Of a DNA stretch of 64,000 nt, positions 9,901-16,969 are shown in pieces. Origin of the DNA: Brevundimonas halotolerans (GTDB lineage Bacteria > Pseudomonadota > Alphaproteobacteria > Caulobacterales > Caulobacteraceae); NCBI RefSeq assembly GCF_003730275.1, contig NZ_QTTA01000005.1, forward strand, positions 16,055 to 80,054. Direction: 5' to 3'. Below the pieces are notes generated by a model. That model was given only the letters and a program-made list of their open reading frames with translations. It had not been told where the DNA came from and ran no database searches. A program made the position numbers and the translations under genes. The first letter of the stretch is position 1. Every line of letters begins with the position of its first letter.

Positions 9901-10673
9901 TTCGGACAGGCCGCCGTCAGCTGGTCCAGCGAGACGATCAGGTCCGGCCGCCCCTCGGCCGAGGCCACATTCTCCACCTCGGTCCGGGTCAGGCCCGCAC
10001 GTCGCACCACAGGCTCGGTGGCCAGCACGAATTCCCCCGCTCCGGGGATCAGGCATACCCCCTCCAGCCGGTCCTCCAGCGCCGCCGCCCCGCCCGTCGG
10101 TCGCCGAAACACCTCGAACGCCAGCTGCGGCACGCGATTGCCGAACGCCGCCAGCGGCAGGTCCTCGAACACCACATAGGCCGTCCCGCGATAGGCGGGG
10201 GCCGCGCCCGCCCCCTCGACCGCCTCGATCAGCGGATCGGGCATCTGGTCCTCGGTCCCCCGATGGATACGCAGCGTCGCACCGGCCCGGTCCAGTGGTT
10301 GCCCGTCGGCCCAGATGCGCCCGATCCCGTCGATCGGCCCCTCACAGACCGCGACGGCAAAGCTCAACGAATAGGCATAGGACTCCGTGCGCGGCCCACC
10401 CTTGCCGCCGCCCTGCTCATGCCGCTGTTCCAGAAACCGCGCCGCCCAGATCACCTGACCCGTCACGCGTGCCCGCCCCAGCACCAGCGCCATCGGCGCC
10501 CCCTCGGCGGTCGACTGCAGGCGGATCGCTTCCAGCCTCGGGCCCACCTGTCGCGCCGGCCCCAGACTGGCCACCAGCCGCTGGTCCAGCATGCCGCCCA
10601 GCGCCCGGCCGATGGCCTGCCCGACGCCCCCGCCCAGAGCCTGGCCCAGTCCTCCCAGTACGGCCTGCGCCAT
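6912..10673 (-). CDS. GTA g15: large GTA tail-tip protein (TIM-barrel-like)
   Basis: At 1253 residues this is the largest GTA protein, homologous in size and position to RcGTA g15, the host-contacting tail-tip megatron/fibre component. The N-terminus is Gly-rich (MAQAVLGGLGQALGGGVGQA). The middle carries the GTA TIM-barrel-like domain with recognisable stretches GLLIGSEMRGLTT, YVGIDWYPPLGDW and IRLTEFGCAAVDRG. After it comes a phage-tail-protein-like domain (from about residue 720) and a C-terminal receptor-binding-like region. It is the last gene of the cluster, 17 bases after g14. Confidence 0.93.
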   Translation of the reverse strand: MAQAVLGGLGQALGGGVGQAIGRALGGMLDQRLVASLGPARQVGPRLEAIRLQSTAEGAPMALVLGRARVTGQVIWAARFLEQRHEQGGGKGGPRTESYAYSLSFAVAVCEGPIDGIGRIWADGQPLDRAGATLRIHRGTEDQMPDPLIEAVEGAGAAPAYRGTAYVVFEDLPLAAFGNRVPQLAFEVFRRPTGGAAALEDRLEGVCLIPGAGEFVLATEPVVRRAGLTRTEVENVASAEGRPDLIVSLDQLTAACPNLKRVSLVIGWFGTDLRAGHCRIRPGVERRDKPTVPMDWSVAGLDRASAHLVSEVGGAPAYGGTPSDDAVRQAVAELKARGLEVTLYPFVFMDIPPGNGLSDPFGGVEQAAYPWRGRIVADEPATAGADVAAVFGTADGWGLRRLARHYAALAAETGADGLLIGSEMRGLTTSRDAGGGYPAVAAFRDLLAECRAIVGPGVALSYAADWSEYSGHRPDDGSGDVMFHLDPLWADLALDYVGIDWYPPLGDWRAGDGGLDAASYEGPDDPAYLAMQMAGGEHFDWFYADEADRAGQVRTPIADLAHGEDWVFRAKDLKGWWSHAHHDRPGGARSTSPTAWVPGMKPIRLTEFGCAAVDRGGNAPNLFQDPKSAESALPPGSSGARDDRMQRRALEAVLNHLDDSAANPVSGVYGGRMVEGADAWCWDARPWPAFPGRPELWADAPAWDTGHWLNGRLLGETEGLLADLAGRIGPEEEPVIGPVRDRIEGYVVDRPMSVREALGPLVAGLGLVVSEAGGQLTLRADDDGPVVTIDPQGLALPDEGGAEVRDHTVDENPDRVRVRYLNLADDYQTGSVTLSRDQGGDAVAGLDVDLPAVCDEAQARRFAARVAAGLEGVERRTLTLGPLQALMLEPGDRVQMVDEDDLWRVERIAVDEAARAVLVPVPVTEIEDGTPVWRLPDRLGPAGAPWMRILELPPLVGRSEGGVVAAVAVDPWSRHAVTAGPDALSQTLRGVARGPASVGSLTEPLTSGVCGRWDEMAALTVQIEGRSPESREALAVLAGANAVAVETGAGWEVIQYRTAELVGGDVWRLSGLLRGQGGGEPEAEADAATGAAVVFLDDSLVELGPMREEYGLPLLWRAGAGGAVPSGPFVSELTHVLTGRAERPWRPVHLTVRSTDAGLALGWIARTRVGGDSWEGEPEPVDPLRFRVRILDGDAERRAVEVAGTEWLYSEADRVADFPGGCEGARFAVSQVSIHGLWGPEAVTALCEGGGMP

Positions 10674-10690
10674 GCTGTCTCCTCACGTTT

Positions 10691-11131
10691 TCAGAATATG
10701 CGCTCGGGCCAGGTGAAGGCCACCGCCCGCTTCTTCAGCCACCAGTCGCCCATCCAGCTCTCGATCACCGACCGGCCCCAATAGGCGTGGATCAGTCGCG
10801 GCTCGGGCGGACCGACCGCGCTCAGGATTCCGCAGTGTTTGACCGGCACATCGGCCCGCATGCGGAACAGCAGGACATCGCCCGGCTGTGCCGCATCCAC
10901 ATCGATCTCGATCAGCCAGCGCCGCGCCGCCATGAGCAGCGTCTCGGCCCCGCCCGCCTCGGCCCAGTCCGGCGAATAGGGCGGCAGGACCTCGGGCTCC
11001 GGCCCGATCACCTCACGCCAGACGCCCCGGATCAGTCCCAGACAGTCCGCCCCCTCGCCCCTGAAGCTGGCCTGGTGGCGGTAGGGCGTCCCGACCCAGC
11101 CTCTGGCGGCCTCCAGTGCTGCCGCCCTCAC
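10691..11131 (-). CDS. GTA g14: NlpC/P60 cell-wall peptidase
   Basis: A 146-residue NlpC/P60-type cysteine peptidase, the tail-associated peptidoglycan hydrolase of RcGTA-like particles. The catalytic Cys lies in GADCLGLIRG near residue 29, and the catalytic His in VKHCGIL near residue 99. Translation starts at GTG, whose bases overlap the g13 stop (GTGA), so the two genes are translationally coupled. The domain and its place between g13 and g15 make the call secure. Confidence 0.92.
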   Translation of the reverse strand: MRAAALEAARGWVGTPYRHQASFRGEGADCLGLIRGVWREVIGPEPEVLPPYSPDWAEAGGAETLLMAARRWLIEIDVDAAQPGDVLLFRMRADVPVKHCGILSAVGPPEPRLIHAYWGRSVIESWMGDWWLKKRAVAFTWPERIF

Positions 11132-11787
11132 CGGCGGCTCCGGCCGTCATGCCGGCCTCCATCGACAGGGTGCGCAGCAATAAAGTCATCGCCCGGAGTG
11201 TCGGGAAAGCCCCGGAAATTGACCCCGTTTCCAAACGTCCCGACGCAGGTTTCCCAGCGCTTGTCGCAACGCGCACCGGGATGCGCCTCCAGGTCCACCC
11301 CGCACCGGCCGTCGCCCAGCCGCGCCTCGCACAGTCGGCCATAGGTCCGCCCGATCTGCCGATCCAGCGCCGCCAGCGGTCCCTCCAGTTCGACCGTCAA
11401 CCGGCCGCCTTCGCGCTTCAGGGCGCGGATCCGCCCGACCCACAGCCGCACCTTCAGGTCCGGCCGCATCCAGTCGACGCGCCACAGCTCGACCCGCGCC
11501 CGATCAAACAGACCCGCTCCGATGGCCGCCTCGGTCAGGGCATCGTCGCCCTCGCCCAGATGGCCCGCCAGCGTCAGGCTGCCGGGTTCGAACCCGGCTT
11601 CGCCCTCGCGCGCGCCGGCCTCAAACCCCTCGATCGGGGAACAGGGGGTGCCGTCCACCGCCAGCACCTGGTCATGATCGGTAAAGCCCAGCGCGACCCC
11701 GTCCGCCCGCGTCACCCGCCAGGCATGGCAAAGCGTCGCCGCCCCGGACTCGATCCGGGCCGCCATCTCTTCGGGAATGTCGCGCAT
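11128..11787 (-). CDS. GTA g13: DUF2163 tail hub protein
   Basis: A 219-residue protein of the DUF2163 / phage conserved BR0599 type, a component of the GTA tail tip hub. Seen features are the N-terminal RIESGAATLCHAWRVTRADG and ALGFTDHDQVL, and a C-terminal cysteine-containing region (ARLGDGRCGVDLEAHPG, ARCDKRW, TCVGTFGN). The latter is characteristic of this family, in which the RcGTA homologue binds an iron-sulfur cluster. Overlaps g14 by four bases and follows g12 by three. Confidence 0.92.
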   Translation of the reverse strand: MRDIPEEMAARIESGAATLCHAWRVTRADGVALGFTDHDQVLAVDGTPCSPIEGFEAGAREGEAGFEPGSLTLAGHLGEGDDALTEAAIGAGLFDRARVELWRVDWMRPDLKVRLWVGRIRALKREGGRLTVELEGPLAALDRQIGRTYGRLCEARLGDGRCGVDLEAHPGARCDKRWETCVGTFGNGVNFRGFPDTPGDDFIAAHPVDGGRHDGRSRR

Positions 11788-11790
11788 GGC

Positions 11791-12405
11791 TCAGACCCGG
11801 ATCTCGATCAGCGGCATGGCCACCATTCGCCCGCTGCCAAAGCTCTCCAGCGTGATCTCCAGCCGGTCGGCATCGAATCGCACCGGCGTGTCGAACCTGA
11901 AGCCGGCAGTGATCTCCGCCCCGTCATCCGGCGCACTCGCAAATGTCACGACACCGGTCGTGACATCGACGCTCCAACCCTCCGGCGCTTCGATGCCGTC
12001 CACAGCAATCCTGACCGATCCCTCGACCGGCTTGGCGATCCGTCTCAGCGTCCCGCCATAGGCCTTCATCAGCGGGAACTGCGTGGTGACCCCATCCCCT
12101 GTGCCGATAGCCTGATCACCCGGGCCGGGCTCCGCTCCGGGCACACAGGATTTGAAGTCGGCAAAGTCCCGGAACCGGAATCCGTACAGCCGCCCCTGTC
12201 GCGCTTCGAAAAAGGCCGTCAGCGCCGCCATGTCATCCAGCGACCTCAGCCCCGCCCCGATCAGATACCGCCGCCGACCGCTGGCCCAGGGGGTTGACCG
12301 CCGCTCATGGCCGGACGCCAGCGTCACCACCTCCGTCCGCCGCTCCACCCCGCCCGTCGACCCGAACGCGAGCCGCACCGGCAAGCTCACCTCATGAAAG
12401 CTCAT
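11791..12405 (-). CDS. GTA g12: DUF2460 distal tail protein
   Basis: A 204-residue DUF2460 / TIGR02217-type protein, the GTA distal tail component. It begins MSFHEVSLPVRLAFGSTGG and contains ERRSTPWASGRRRYLIGAG and FEARQGRLYGFRFRDFADFKS, hallmark blocks of the family. The annotated start is the second of two near-identical start regions 77 bases apart; the first now opens a separate 26-codon frame that ends in an ATGA overlap with this ATG. The nearest Shine-Dalgarno-like sequence for this start is weak (GGAG 13 bases away), so initiation probably depends on coupling. Confidence 0.92.
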   Translation of the reverse strand: MSFHEVSLPVRLAFGSTGGVERRTEVVTLASGHERRSTPWASGRRRYLIGAGLRSLDDMAALTAFFEARQGRLYGFRFRDFADFKSCVPGAEPGPGDQAIGTGDGVTTQFPLMKAYGGTLRRIAKPVEGSVRIAVDGIEAPEGWSVDVTTGVVTFASAPDDGAEITAGFRFDTPVRFDADRLEITLESFGSGRMVAMPLIEIRV

Positions 12406-12484
12406 CGGGTTGTCGCTCCGGAGATTTTGTCATCCCCGCGAAGGCGGGGACGTGCAGGCAGGCTCACCTCATGAAAACTCATCG
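12380..12484. repeat. 28-base start-site duplication flanking a REP-like hairpin
   Basis: Two copies of a 28-base sequence (12380-12407 and 12457-12484) match at 26 positions. Between them is a 49-base segment with the hairpin CCCCGCGAAGGCGGGG (12433-12448), part of the common alphaproteobacterial palindrome TCATCCCCGCGAAGGCGGGG. The arrangement looks like a REP-type insertion with duplicated flanks. Confidence 0.75.
12402..12482 (-). CDS. 26-residue leader frame made by duplication of the g12 start
   Basis: The frame starts at an ATG 11 bases after the g11 stop, behind the strong ribosome site AAGGGGGG. It reads MSFHEVSLP, the same first nine residues as g12, then runs through a REP-like hairpin (RPRLRGDDK) and ends at TGA. 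That TGA overlaps the ATG of g12 (ATGA). I infer that this was the original g12 start, and that a 77-base insertion/duplication put it out of frame and created a second copy of the start. It may now act as a translational coupler. It is not a recognised gene. Confidence 0.5.
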   Translation of the reverse strand: MSFHEVSLPARPRLRGDDKISGATTR

Positions 12485-12493
12485 CATCCCCCC

Positions 12494-13033
12494 TTAGTAC
12501 CGGCGCGCGCCCAGCGCCACGGCCCGGGCCAAGGCCTGGGCAATCTGCGTCTCGGAGCGCAGCAGGCCCGGCGTCCCGCCCTCAACCTTCAGGTTCAGCA
12601 CCAAGCCGGGCCCCTCGACCCCGCCGACGATGCCCGCCTGCGAGGGACGGAACACTTCGGGCCCGCGTTCGCCGACCAGATAGGCCCCGCCCGGCATCAC
12701 CGGTCCGCCCTCCGCCCGTGTCCCCGAGAACAGCCCGCCGACCGCATTGGCCAGCGCCTCGCCCAGCCCGCCGCCACCGCCGCTCATCAAGGTGCCGACC
12801 GCCGAGTTGGCCGCCGCCAGCACCGCCCGTGCCAGTTCCGCAAGCGTAATCTCTCCGTCCGCCGCCGCCCGCGTCAGCGACGCAGCCAGACTCTCACCCG
12901 CCCGGTCAAAGGCCTGCTCGATCGACCGCGCCGCACGCTCGGCCGGTTCTTTCAGGCTCTCCAGCGCGGCCGTCGCCTCGGCGGCCTCCAGCGGCACGGT
13001 CTCCAGCCTCGACGGGCCAAATGTGTCCGTCAT
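12494..13033 (-). CDS. GTA g11: short phage tail tape-measure protein
   Basis: A 179-residue tape-measure protein, comparable in length to the short RcGTA g11, as expected of a short-tailed GTA particle. Helical N-terminus (EAAEATAALESLKEPAERAA), then an Ala/Gly-rich middle. The C-terminal block LFSGTRAEGGPVMPGGAYLVGERGPEVFRPSQAG is split over the family motif AEGGPVMPGGAYLVGE, and is typical of lambda-type tape-measure C-termini. Its start overlaps g10.1 by four bases. Confidence 0.9.
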   Translation of the reverse strand: MTDTFGPSRLETVPLEAAEATAALESLKEPAERAARSIEQAFDRAGESLAASLTRAAADGEITLAELARAVLAAANSAVGTLMSGGGGGLGEALANAVGGLFSGTRAEGGPVMPGGAYLVGERGPEVFRPSQAGIVGGVEGPGLVLNLKVEGGTPGLLRSETQIAQALARAVALGARRY

Positions 13034-13218
13034 GCTCTTGCTCCCTCGTCAGGCCAGTCCCGGCTCAGCCGGTCGAACTCCGCGCGGCTCAGCGGCGACG
13101 CCTGCCCCGGCATCCGCGTCAGCGCCTGCCATTCCGCGATCGACAGGGTCCAGAAGGCGTCGGGCGTCAGGCCCAGCCGGACCGCCAGCCTCAGCCGGCT
13201 CGCCCAGGCCTCCGTCAT
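13030..13218 (-). CDS. GTA g10.1: small tail assembly chaperone
   Basis: A 62-residue protein (MTEAWASRLRLAVRLGLTPD...) of the phage tail assembly chaperone type (TIGR02216/DUF2376). It contains the family block FWTLSIAEWQALTR, then a helix ending LSRDWPDEGARA. The pair g10/g10.1 would form the tail chaperones bound to the tape measure. Four-base overlaps on both sides (with g10 and g11) fit tight operon coupling. Confidence 0.87.
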   Translation of the reverse strand: MTEAWASRLRLAVRLGLTPDAFWTLSIAEWQALTRMPGQASPLSRAEFDRLSRDWPDEGARA

Positions 13219-13523
13219 CCCTCGCCTCCACCCACAGCGGCAAAGGCCTGCGCCACAGCTTCGGCTGCAACGCGCGGAGAAATCGCGGCCTGCTCCAGCC
13301 GCCCGGCCAGCTCACGCTCCCCGCCCCCATTCAACAGCGCCGCCAGCACCGCCATCAGGTCCCGCGCCGTCGGCCGTCGCAGCCGCTCGACCAGACCCTC
13401 GACCCCCGACACCTCCAGCGCGGTCTCGATCTCGGCCAGCGCCCCCAGCGTCAGGCACAGCCGACGCGACGACCCGTCCAGCTCGACCAGCACCTCGCCC
13501 CGCGCCCCATTGGCCATCCGCAT
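13215..13523 (-). CDS. GTA g10: gene transfer agent family protein (tail chaperone)
   Basis: A 102-residue GTA-family protein beginning MRMANGARGEVLVELDG, with LCLTLGALAEIETALEV and LVERLRRPTARDLMAVL, as in RcGTA g10. Thought to act with g10.1 in tail assembly. Overlaps g9 by one base and g10.1 by four. Confidence 0.88.
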   Translation of the reverse strand: MRMANGARGEVLVELDGSSRRLCLTLGALAEIETALEVSGVEGLVERLRRPTARDLMAVLAALLNGGGERELAGRLEQAAISPRVAAEAVAQAFAAVGGGEG

Positions 13524-13933
13524 CAGATCGCCTCGAAGGTCAGTTCACCGGCGCTTGCCAGGCTCAGCGCAAAGCTCGCCTCGCCGTCGTGCTCGCCGGC
13601 ATATTCCAGCGCCGAGACCACGAACCGTCCTTCCAGCCGGCCGAAGTCGGGCACGATCACCTGCCAGCGGTCCGTGCTCTGGGCAAAGAAGGCCTCGCGG
13701 ATTCGCGCATCCGACGCCGCATCGCGGAAGATGCCCTGGCCGGCGATGGCCGCTGTGCGCACCCCCGCCCCGGCCAGCAGTTCGCGCCAGCGCCCGGCGC
13801 TGTCCGCATCGGTCACATCGACGGCGCGCGCATTCAGCGACACCGTCCGCGCCCGCAAGCCCGCCACCGTCAGAAAGGTATCGGGGTCCGTCTCGATCTT
13901 CAGCAACAGGTCCTTGCCGCTCTGGGCCGCCAT
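13523..13933 (-). CDS. GTA g9: major tail protein (TP901-1 family)
   Basis: A 136-residue tail tube subunit of the phage major tail protein TP901-1 type. The signature start is MAAQSGKDLLLKIETDPDTF, followed by VAGLRARTVSLNARAVDVTD and GRWRELLAGAGV. The C-terminus (FSGRLEGRF-like RLEGRFVVSALEYAGEHDGE) matches the family, in which it stacks into the tail tube. GGAG lies upstream of the ATG; 28 bases separate it from g8. Confidence 0.92.
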   Translation of the reverse strand: MAAQSGKDLLLKIETDPDTFLTVAGLRARTVSLNARAVDVTDADSAGRWRELLAGAGVRTAAIAGQGIFRDAASDARIREAFFAQSTDRWQVIVPDFGRLEGRFVVSALEYAGEHDGEASFALSLASAGELTFEAI

Positions 13934-13961
13934 GGGACTCTCCTCGATGGTCTTGGGGTTG

Positions 13962-14360
13962 TCAGATGTCCTGGGTCACCGCGCGCACGCGGATCACGGC
14001 CCAGGTCGTCAGTCGGTCATCGGCGGCAAAAACATCGCTCAGCGGCACCTCCAGCTTCAGGCTGCGCACCCCGTCGGTCTCGATCACCGCGCCGCTCAGG
14101 CTGAGGCGCACCGCCGCCGCCACCGCCCGCGCCTCCTCCGTCCCGCAGAACCTCGAGGCGACGATCAGCGTCAGCTGATGTTCCACCGCTCCGCCGCCCC
14201 CTGCCATCGGTCGGCTCTGGCTGCGTCCCAGCTTCACATGCGGATAGACCGGGTCCGGCGGCGCCGCATCCCAGACCCGCCCGCCTATCAGCGCGTCCAG
14301 CGTCGCATCCGCCTTCAGCCGTGCGAGGATGCCCTTCTGCAGGGCCAGCTCATGGCTCAT
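13962..14360 (-). CDS. GTA g8: DUF3168 tail completion protein
   Basis: A 132-residue DUF3168 protein, the tail terminator of RcGTA-like particles. It begins MSHELALQKGILARLKAD, contains DALIGGRVWDAAPPDPVYPHVKLG (family motif DAPPxxxxYPYVxLG), and ends AVIRVRAVTQDI. It starts in a four-base overlap with g7. Confidence 0.9.
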   Translation of the reverse strand: MSHELALQKGILARLKADATLDALIGGRVWDAAPPDPVYPHVKLGRSQSRPMAGGGGAVEHQLTLIVASRFCGTEEARAVAAAVRLSLSGAVIETDGVRSLKLEVPLSDVFAADDRLTTWAVIRVRAVTQDI

Positions 14361-14695
14361 GCCAGCCGCTCCAGCTCAAGGTCGGTTTCCGCCGGGCCGG
14401 TCGCCACCGCCAGGATGCGCCAACGCACCCCCTCGAACTCCAGCACCCGCCCCGCATTCAGACGCGGGTCCAGCCCCGTCGTCACCCGCCACGTCTCGAT
14501 CCGCTGCTGGCCGTCCGGACCGCTCCGGCGTCGCCCCCCGACCTTGCCGGGGTTCAGCCAGATCTGGCCCAGCAGTTCATAGGTCCGCGCCTGCCCGCCA
14601 TAGGGCGTCTCGGTCACGGTCACCGCATACAGGGCCGCCAGCACCCGCCGCGCGGCCGCGCTCAAAGCCGCACCATTCGATAGGGCGCGATCCAC
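14357..14695 (-). CDS. GTA g7: head-tail adaptor
   Basis: A 112-residue head-tail adaptor of the phage SPP1 gp16 type. The conserved part is YELLGQIWLNPGKVGG, ETWRVTTGLDPRLNAG and FEGVRWRILAVATG. The only plausible start is a GTG, which overlaps the 3' end of g6 by 34 bases, a longer overlap than elsewhere in the operon; the true start could be a few codons later. Function is inferred from family and position. Confidence 0.82.
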   Translation of the reverse strand: MDRALSNGAALSAAARRVLAALYAVTVTETPYGGQARTYELLGQIWLNPGKVGGRRRSGPDGQQRIETWRVTTGLDPRLNAGRVLEFEGVRWRILAVATGPAETDLELERLA

Positions 14696-14928
14696 GCCTC
14701 GACGGCCTGCGCCGTCATCTCCGCCAGCCCCCGCTCATACGCGATCAGGGTCAGCATCATCACGGCCAGCCTCAGCGGCGCGGGACTGTCGGCGTCCAGC
14801 GCCTGATCCACCTCACCCTCGACCCGCGCCTGCGCGGCCTCGATCAGGGTCTGGATCAGACCATCCTCGCCGTCATGCCCGACGCGCAGAAAGGCCTTCG
14901 CCTCGGCCAAGGTCACCGGTGCGGTCAT
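14662..14928 (-). CDS. GTA g6: head-tail connector (gp6-like), short form
   Basis: An 88-residue gp6-like head-tail connector, starting MTAPVTLAEAKAFLRVGHDGED and continuing with LIQTLIEAAQARVEGEVDQAL. RcGTA g6 is, to my recollection, about twice as long, so this is a short form retaining the N-terminal connector domain. It is the first gene after the intergenic inverted repeat at 14951-15066. Confidence 0.82.
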   Translation of the reverse strand: MTAPVTLAEAKAFLRVGHDGEDGLIQTLIEAAQARVEGEVDQALDADSPAPLRLAVMMLTLIAYERGLAEMTAQAVEAWIAPYRMVRL

Positions 14929-14950
14929 TGAATTCTCGCTTCGCTTGAAA

Positions 14951-15066
14951 GTGGCGAGTGTCGAGTGACGAGTGGCGAGTTCGCCTGCTCACTCCCGACA
15001 GCTCGCGTCTCACCCGTCCGGCCAGCGACGAGCGGCTCTCGCCACTCGTCACTCGCCACACGTCAC
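14951..15066. repeat. GAGTGACGAGTGG-type inverted-repeat element, copy 1 (g5-g6 gap)
   Basis: Left arm 14951-14980 and right arm 15037-15066 are inverted copies that match at about 26 of 30 positions, with a 56-base GC-rich loop. The arms are built from runs of the 6-8-base units GTGGCGAG and TGACGAG. The element fills the space between capsid (g5) and connector (g6) genes, and would fold into a long hairpin in the GTA transcript. Confidence 0.8.
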
Positions 15067-15073
15067 TCCGCGT

Positions 15074-16324
15074 CTAGGATGCGGAGAACTTCATCACCTT
15101 GATGGCGTCGAAATTCTGCACGCCCCCGCCCACGCGCTTGGTCGTGTAGAACAGCACATAGGGCTTGGCGGAATACGGGTCGCGCAGCACCCGCACCCCC
15201 GCCCGGTCGACGATCAGATAGCCGCGCTGAAAGTCCCCGAACGCGATCGCTGCGGCATCCGCGCCGATGTCCGGCATGGTCTCGATCTCGGTCACCGGAT
15301 AGCCCAGCAGGCTGGCCGTATCCCCCGGCCGCTGCGCCGGCTGCCAGATATAGTTGCCGTCCCCGTCCTTGAACTTGCGCACCGTCCCCACCGTCCGGCG
15401 GTTCATGACAAAGCGCGCATTCGGCCGGTACAGCGCCTTCGGCGCATAGATCAGATCGATCAGCCGGTCGGTCGGGTTCGATACGGGAAACGCTCCGGCG
15501 GCCCCGCTGGCGACATAGCCGATCTCGCCCCATTCCTGACCGCCGTCCTCGACCAGATCATAGTCCAGAAAGCCGCGCGGCTTGTTCGTGCCATCGCCAT
15601 TGACGAAGGCCTCGGTCTCCTGGGCGGAAAAGGCATCCTCGACCTCGGCGGCCAGCCATTCGTCCAGATCGATCAGCGCATCATCCAGCAGGCTCTGGGT
15701 CGCGGCGGGGCAGGCGTACAGATCCGCCGACGGAAACTCCAGCAGCGCCAGGGTCGCCGGATCGGTCTCGGGCCGGGCCGCCGTTTCCGCCACCCAGCCG
15801 GCCTCGACCCCGGCGGTCGAAACGGGCTTTCTGAACACGCCCGAGCCGACCGTCCGCACCGTCGCAATCTCGCGCATGGGCGAGCCCGCCATCAGCCGCC
15901 GCTCGATCGCCCGTTCCGTCTCCGGCGGCACCACATAGCCGCCCGAGCTCGGCCCCGACGACAGCCCTGCCTTCAGCTCCAGCCCCACCGTCGACCCGCC
16001 CGACATATAGGCCGCGAACGCCGATTTCGTCTCCTCCCCCTTCATGGGGGAGGTGGCGGCAAAGCCGCCGGAGGGGGCAACCCCATCACCCAGTTGCGGC
16101 CGCCTCGTCTCGCTCAGCGCCCGGTCCAGCCGCGCCTGGGCGGAGCCGACCGCCGCATCGATGCGCGCGACCTTCTCTTCCAGCAGCGTATCGGCCGAGG
16201 CCTTCTTCTCCAGCTCCGCCAGCCGCGCATCATTGGCGCCCTTGAAGGCTTCAAACGCGGCCATAACTTCATGCATGGCGGCGCGCGTCTCGGGCGAGCC
16301 CGACACGGTCTTGGTCTCTTTCAT
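15074..16324 (-). CDS. GTA g5: HK97-fold major capsid protein
   Basis: The 416-residue head shell subunit. Residues 1-80 are a helical, charged delta (scaffold) domain (AAFEAFKGANDARLAELEKK and KVARIDAAVGSAQARLDRAL). The mature HK97 fold begins near residue 110-125 with LKAGLSSGPSSGGYVVPPET, followed by MREIATVRTVGSG and GYVASGAAGAFPV, and ends with the capsid hallmark YSAKPYVLFYTTKRVGGG. Residues 82-98 are encoded by a dispersed double-hairpin repeat inserted in frame just before the likely protease site. RBS AGGAGACACC is good. The upstream neighbours are two non-GTA genes, not g4 as is usual. Confidence 0.94.
   Translation of the reverse strand: MKETKTVSGSPETRAAMHEVMAAFEAFKGANDARLAELEKKASADTLLEEKVARIDAAVGSAQARLDRALSETRRPQLGDGVAPSGGFAATSPMKGEETKSAFAAYMSGGSTVGLELKAGLSSGPSSGGYVVPPETERAIERRLMAGSPMREIATVRTVGSGVFRKPVSTAGVEAGWVAETAARPETDPATLALLEFPSADLYACPAATQSLLDDALIDLDEWLAAEVEDAFSAQETEAFVNGDGTNKPRGFLDYDLVEDGGQEWGEIGYVASGAAGAFPVSNPTDRLIDLIYAPKALYRPNARFVMNRRTVGTVRKFKDGDGNYIWQPAQRPGDTASLLGYPVTEIETMPDIGADAAAIAFGDFQRGYLIVDRAGVRVLRDPYSAKPYVLFYTTKRVGGGVQNFDAIKVMKFSAS
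16034..16078. repeat. Double-hairpin repeat inside the capsid gene
   Basis: CTCCCCC-TTCAT-GGGGGAG (16034-16052), then GGCGGC-AAA-GCCGCC (16055-16069), then GGAGGGGG. Relatives occur in non-coding DNA at 26708-26750 and 58744-58788. Here it is translated on the minus strand as VAPSGGFAATSPMKGEE within g5. Confidence 0.8.
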
Positions 16325-16417
16325 GGTGTCTCCTTGATGGCGTCCGGCAGTCCGGAATACGCCTTCCCATCCGCCGCCCGGTGCGGCAGTCTCACCCCCC
16401 TGACGGAGGGAATTCCC

Positions 16418-16969
16418 ATGCGTGCATCCACACTCGCCGCCGCGCTCGTCCTGGCGCTGGCGTCACCGCTTGCGGTTCAGGCCCAGGACCCGGCCCCGGC
16501 GACCGCCACGGCGCCTGCCGCCGACCCCGCCGATGTGGAGACGCCCGAGGCCATTATCGCGGCCGTCTATGAGGTCATCTCCGGCGACGCCGGCGTGGCC
16601 CGCGACTGGGACCGCTTCCGTTCCCTGTTCCACCCGACCGCCCGTCTGGTACCGACCGGTCTCAACCCCGCCGGCGACATGGTCGTGCGAGTCTGGACGC
16701 CCGAGGAATACATCACCCTGGCCGGTCCCCAGCTGGAGCGCGGCGGGTTCCACGAGCGCGAGATCGCCAGCCGCACCGACCGGTTCGGCTCCATGGCGCA
16801 CGTCTTTTCGACCTATGACAGCCGTCGCACGGTCGCCGACCCCGAGCCCTTCGCGCGCGGGATCAACAGCTTCCAGCTGATGCACGACGGCGAACGCTGG
16901 TGGATCCTCAGCATCTACTGGACCGGCGAAACCGAAGCCTCGCCCATCCCGGCAGAGTATCTTCCCTAG
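16418..16969 (+). CDS. Secreted NTF2/SnoaL-like protein inserted in the GTA cluster
   Basis: A 183-residue protein with a clear signal peptide (MRASTLAAALVLALASPLAVQAQD, cleaved near AQA). The remainder is an NTF2-like fold: YEVISGDAGVARDWDRFRSL, WTPEEYITLAGPQLERGG, and the strand pair GINSFQLMHDGERWWILSIY. GGAGGG sits just upstream of the ATG. It is the only plus-strand gene within the GTA cluster, lies between g5 and g4, and overlaps the neighbouring membrane gene tail to tail by four bases. Related NTF2-like proteins are often of unknown function; no GTA role is known. Confidence 0.8.
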   Translation: MRASTLAAALVLALASPLAVQAQDPAPATATAPAADPADVETPEAIIAAVYEVISGDAGVARDWDRFRSLFHPTARLVPTGLNPAGDMVVRVWTPEEYITLAGPQLERGGFHEREIASRTDRFGSMAHVFSTYDSRRTVADPEPFARGINSFQLMHDGERWWILSIYWTGETEASPIPAEYLP

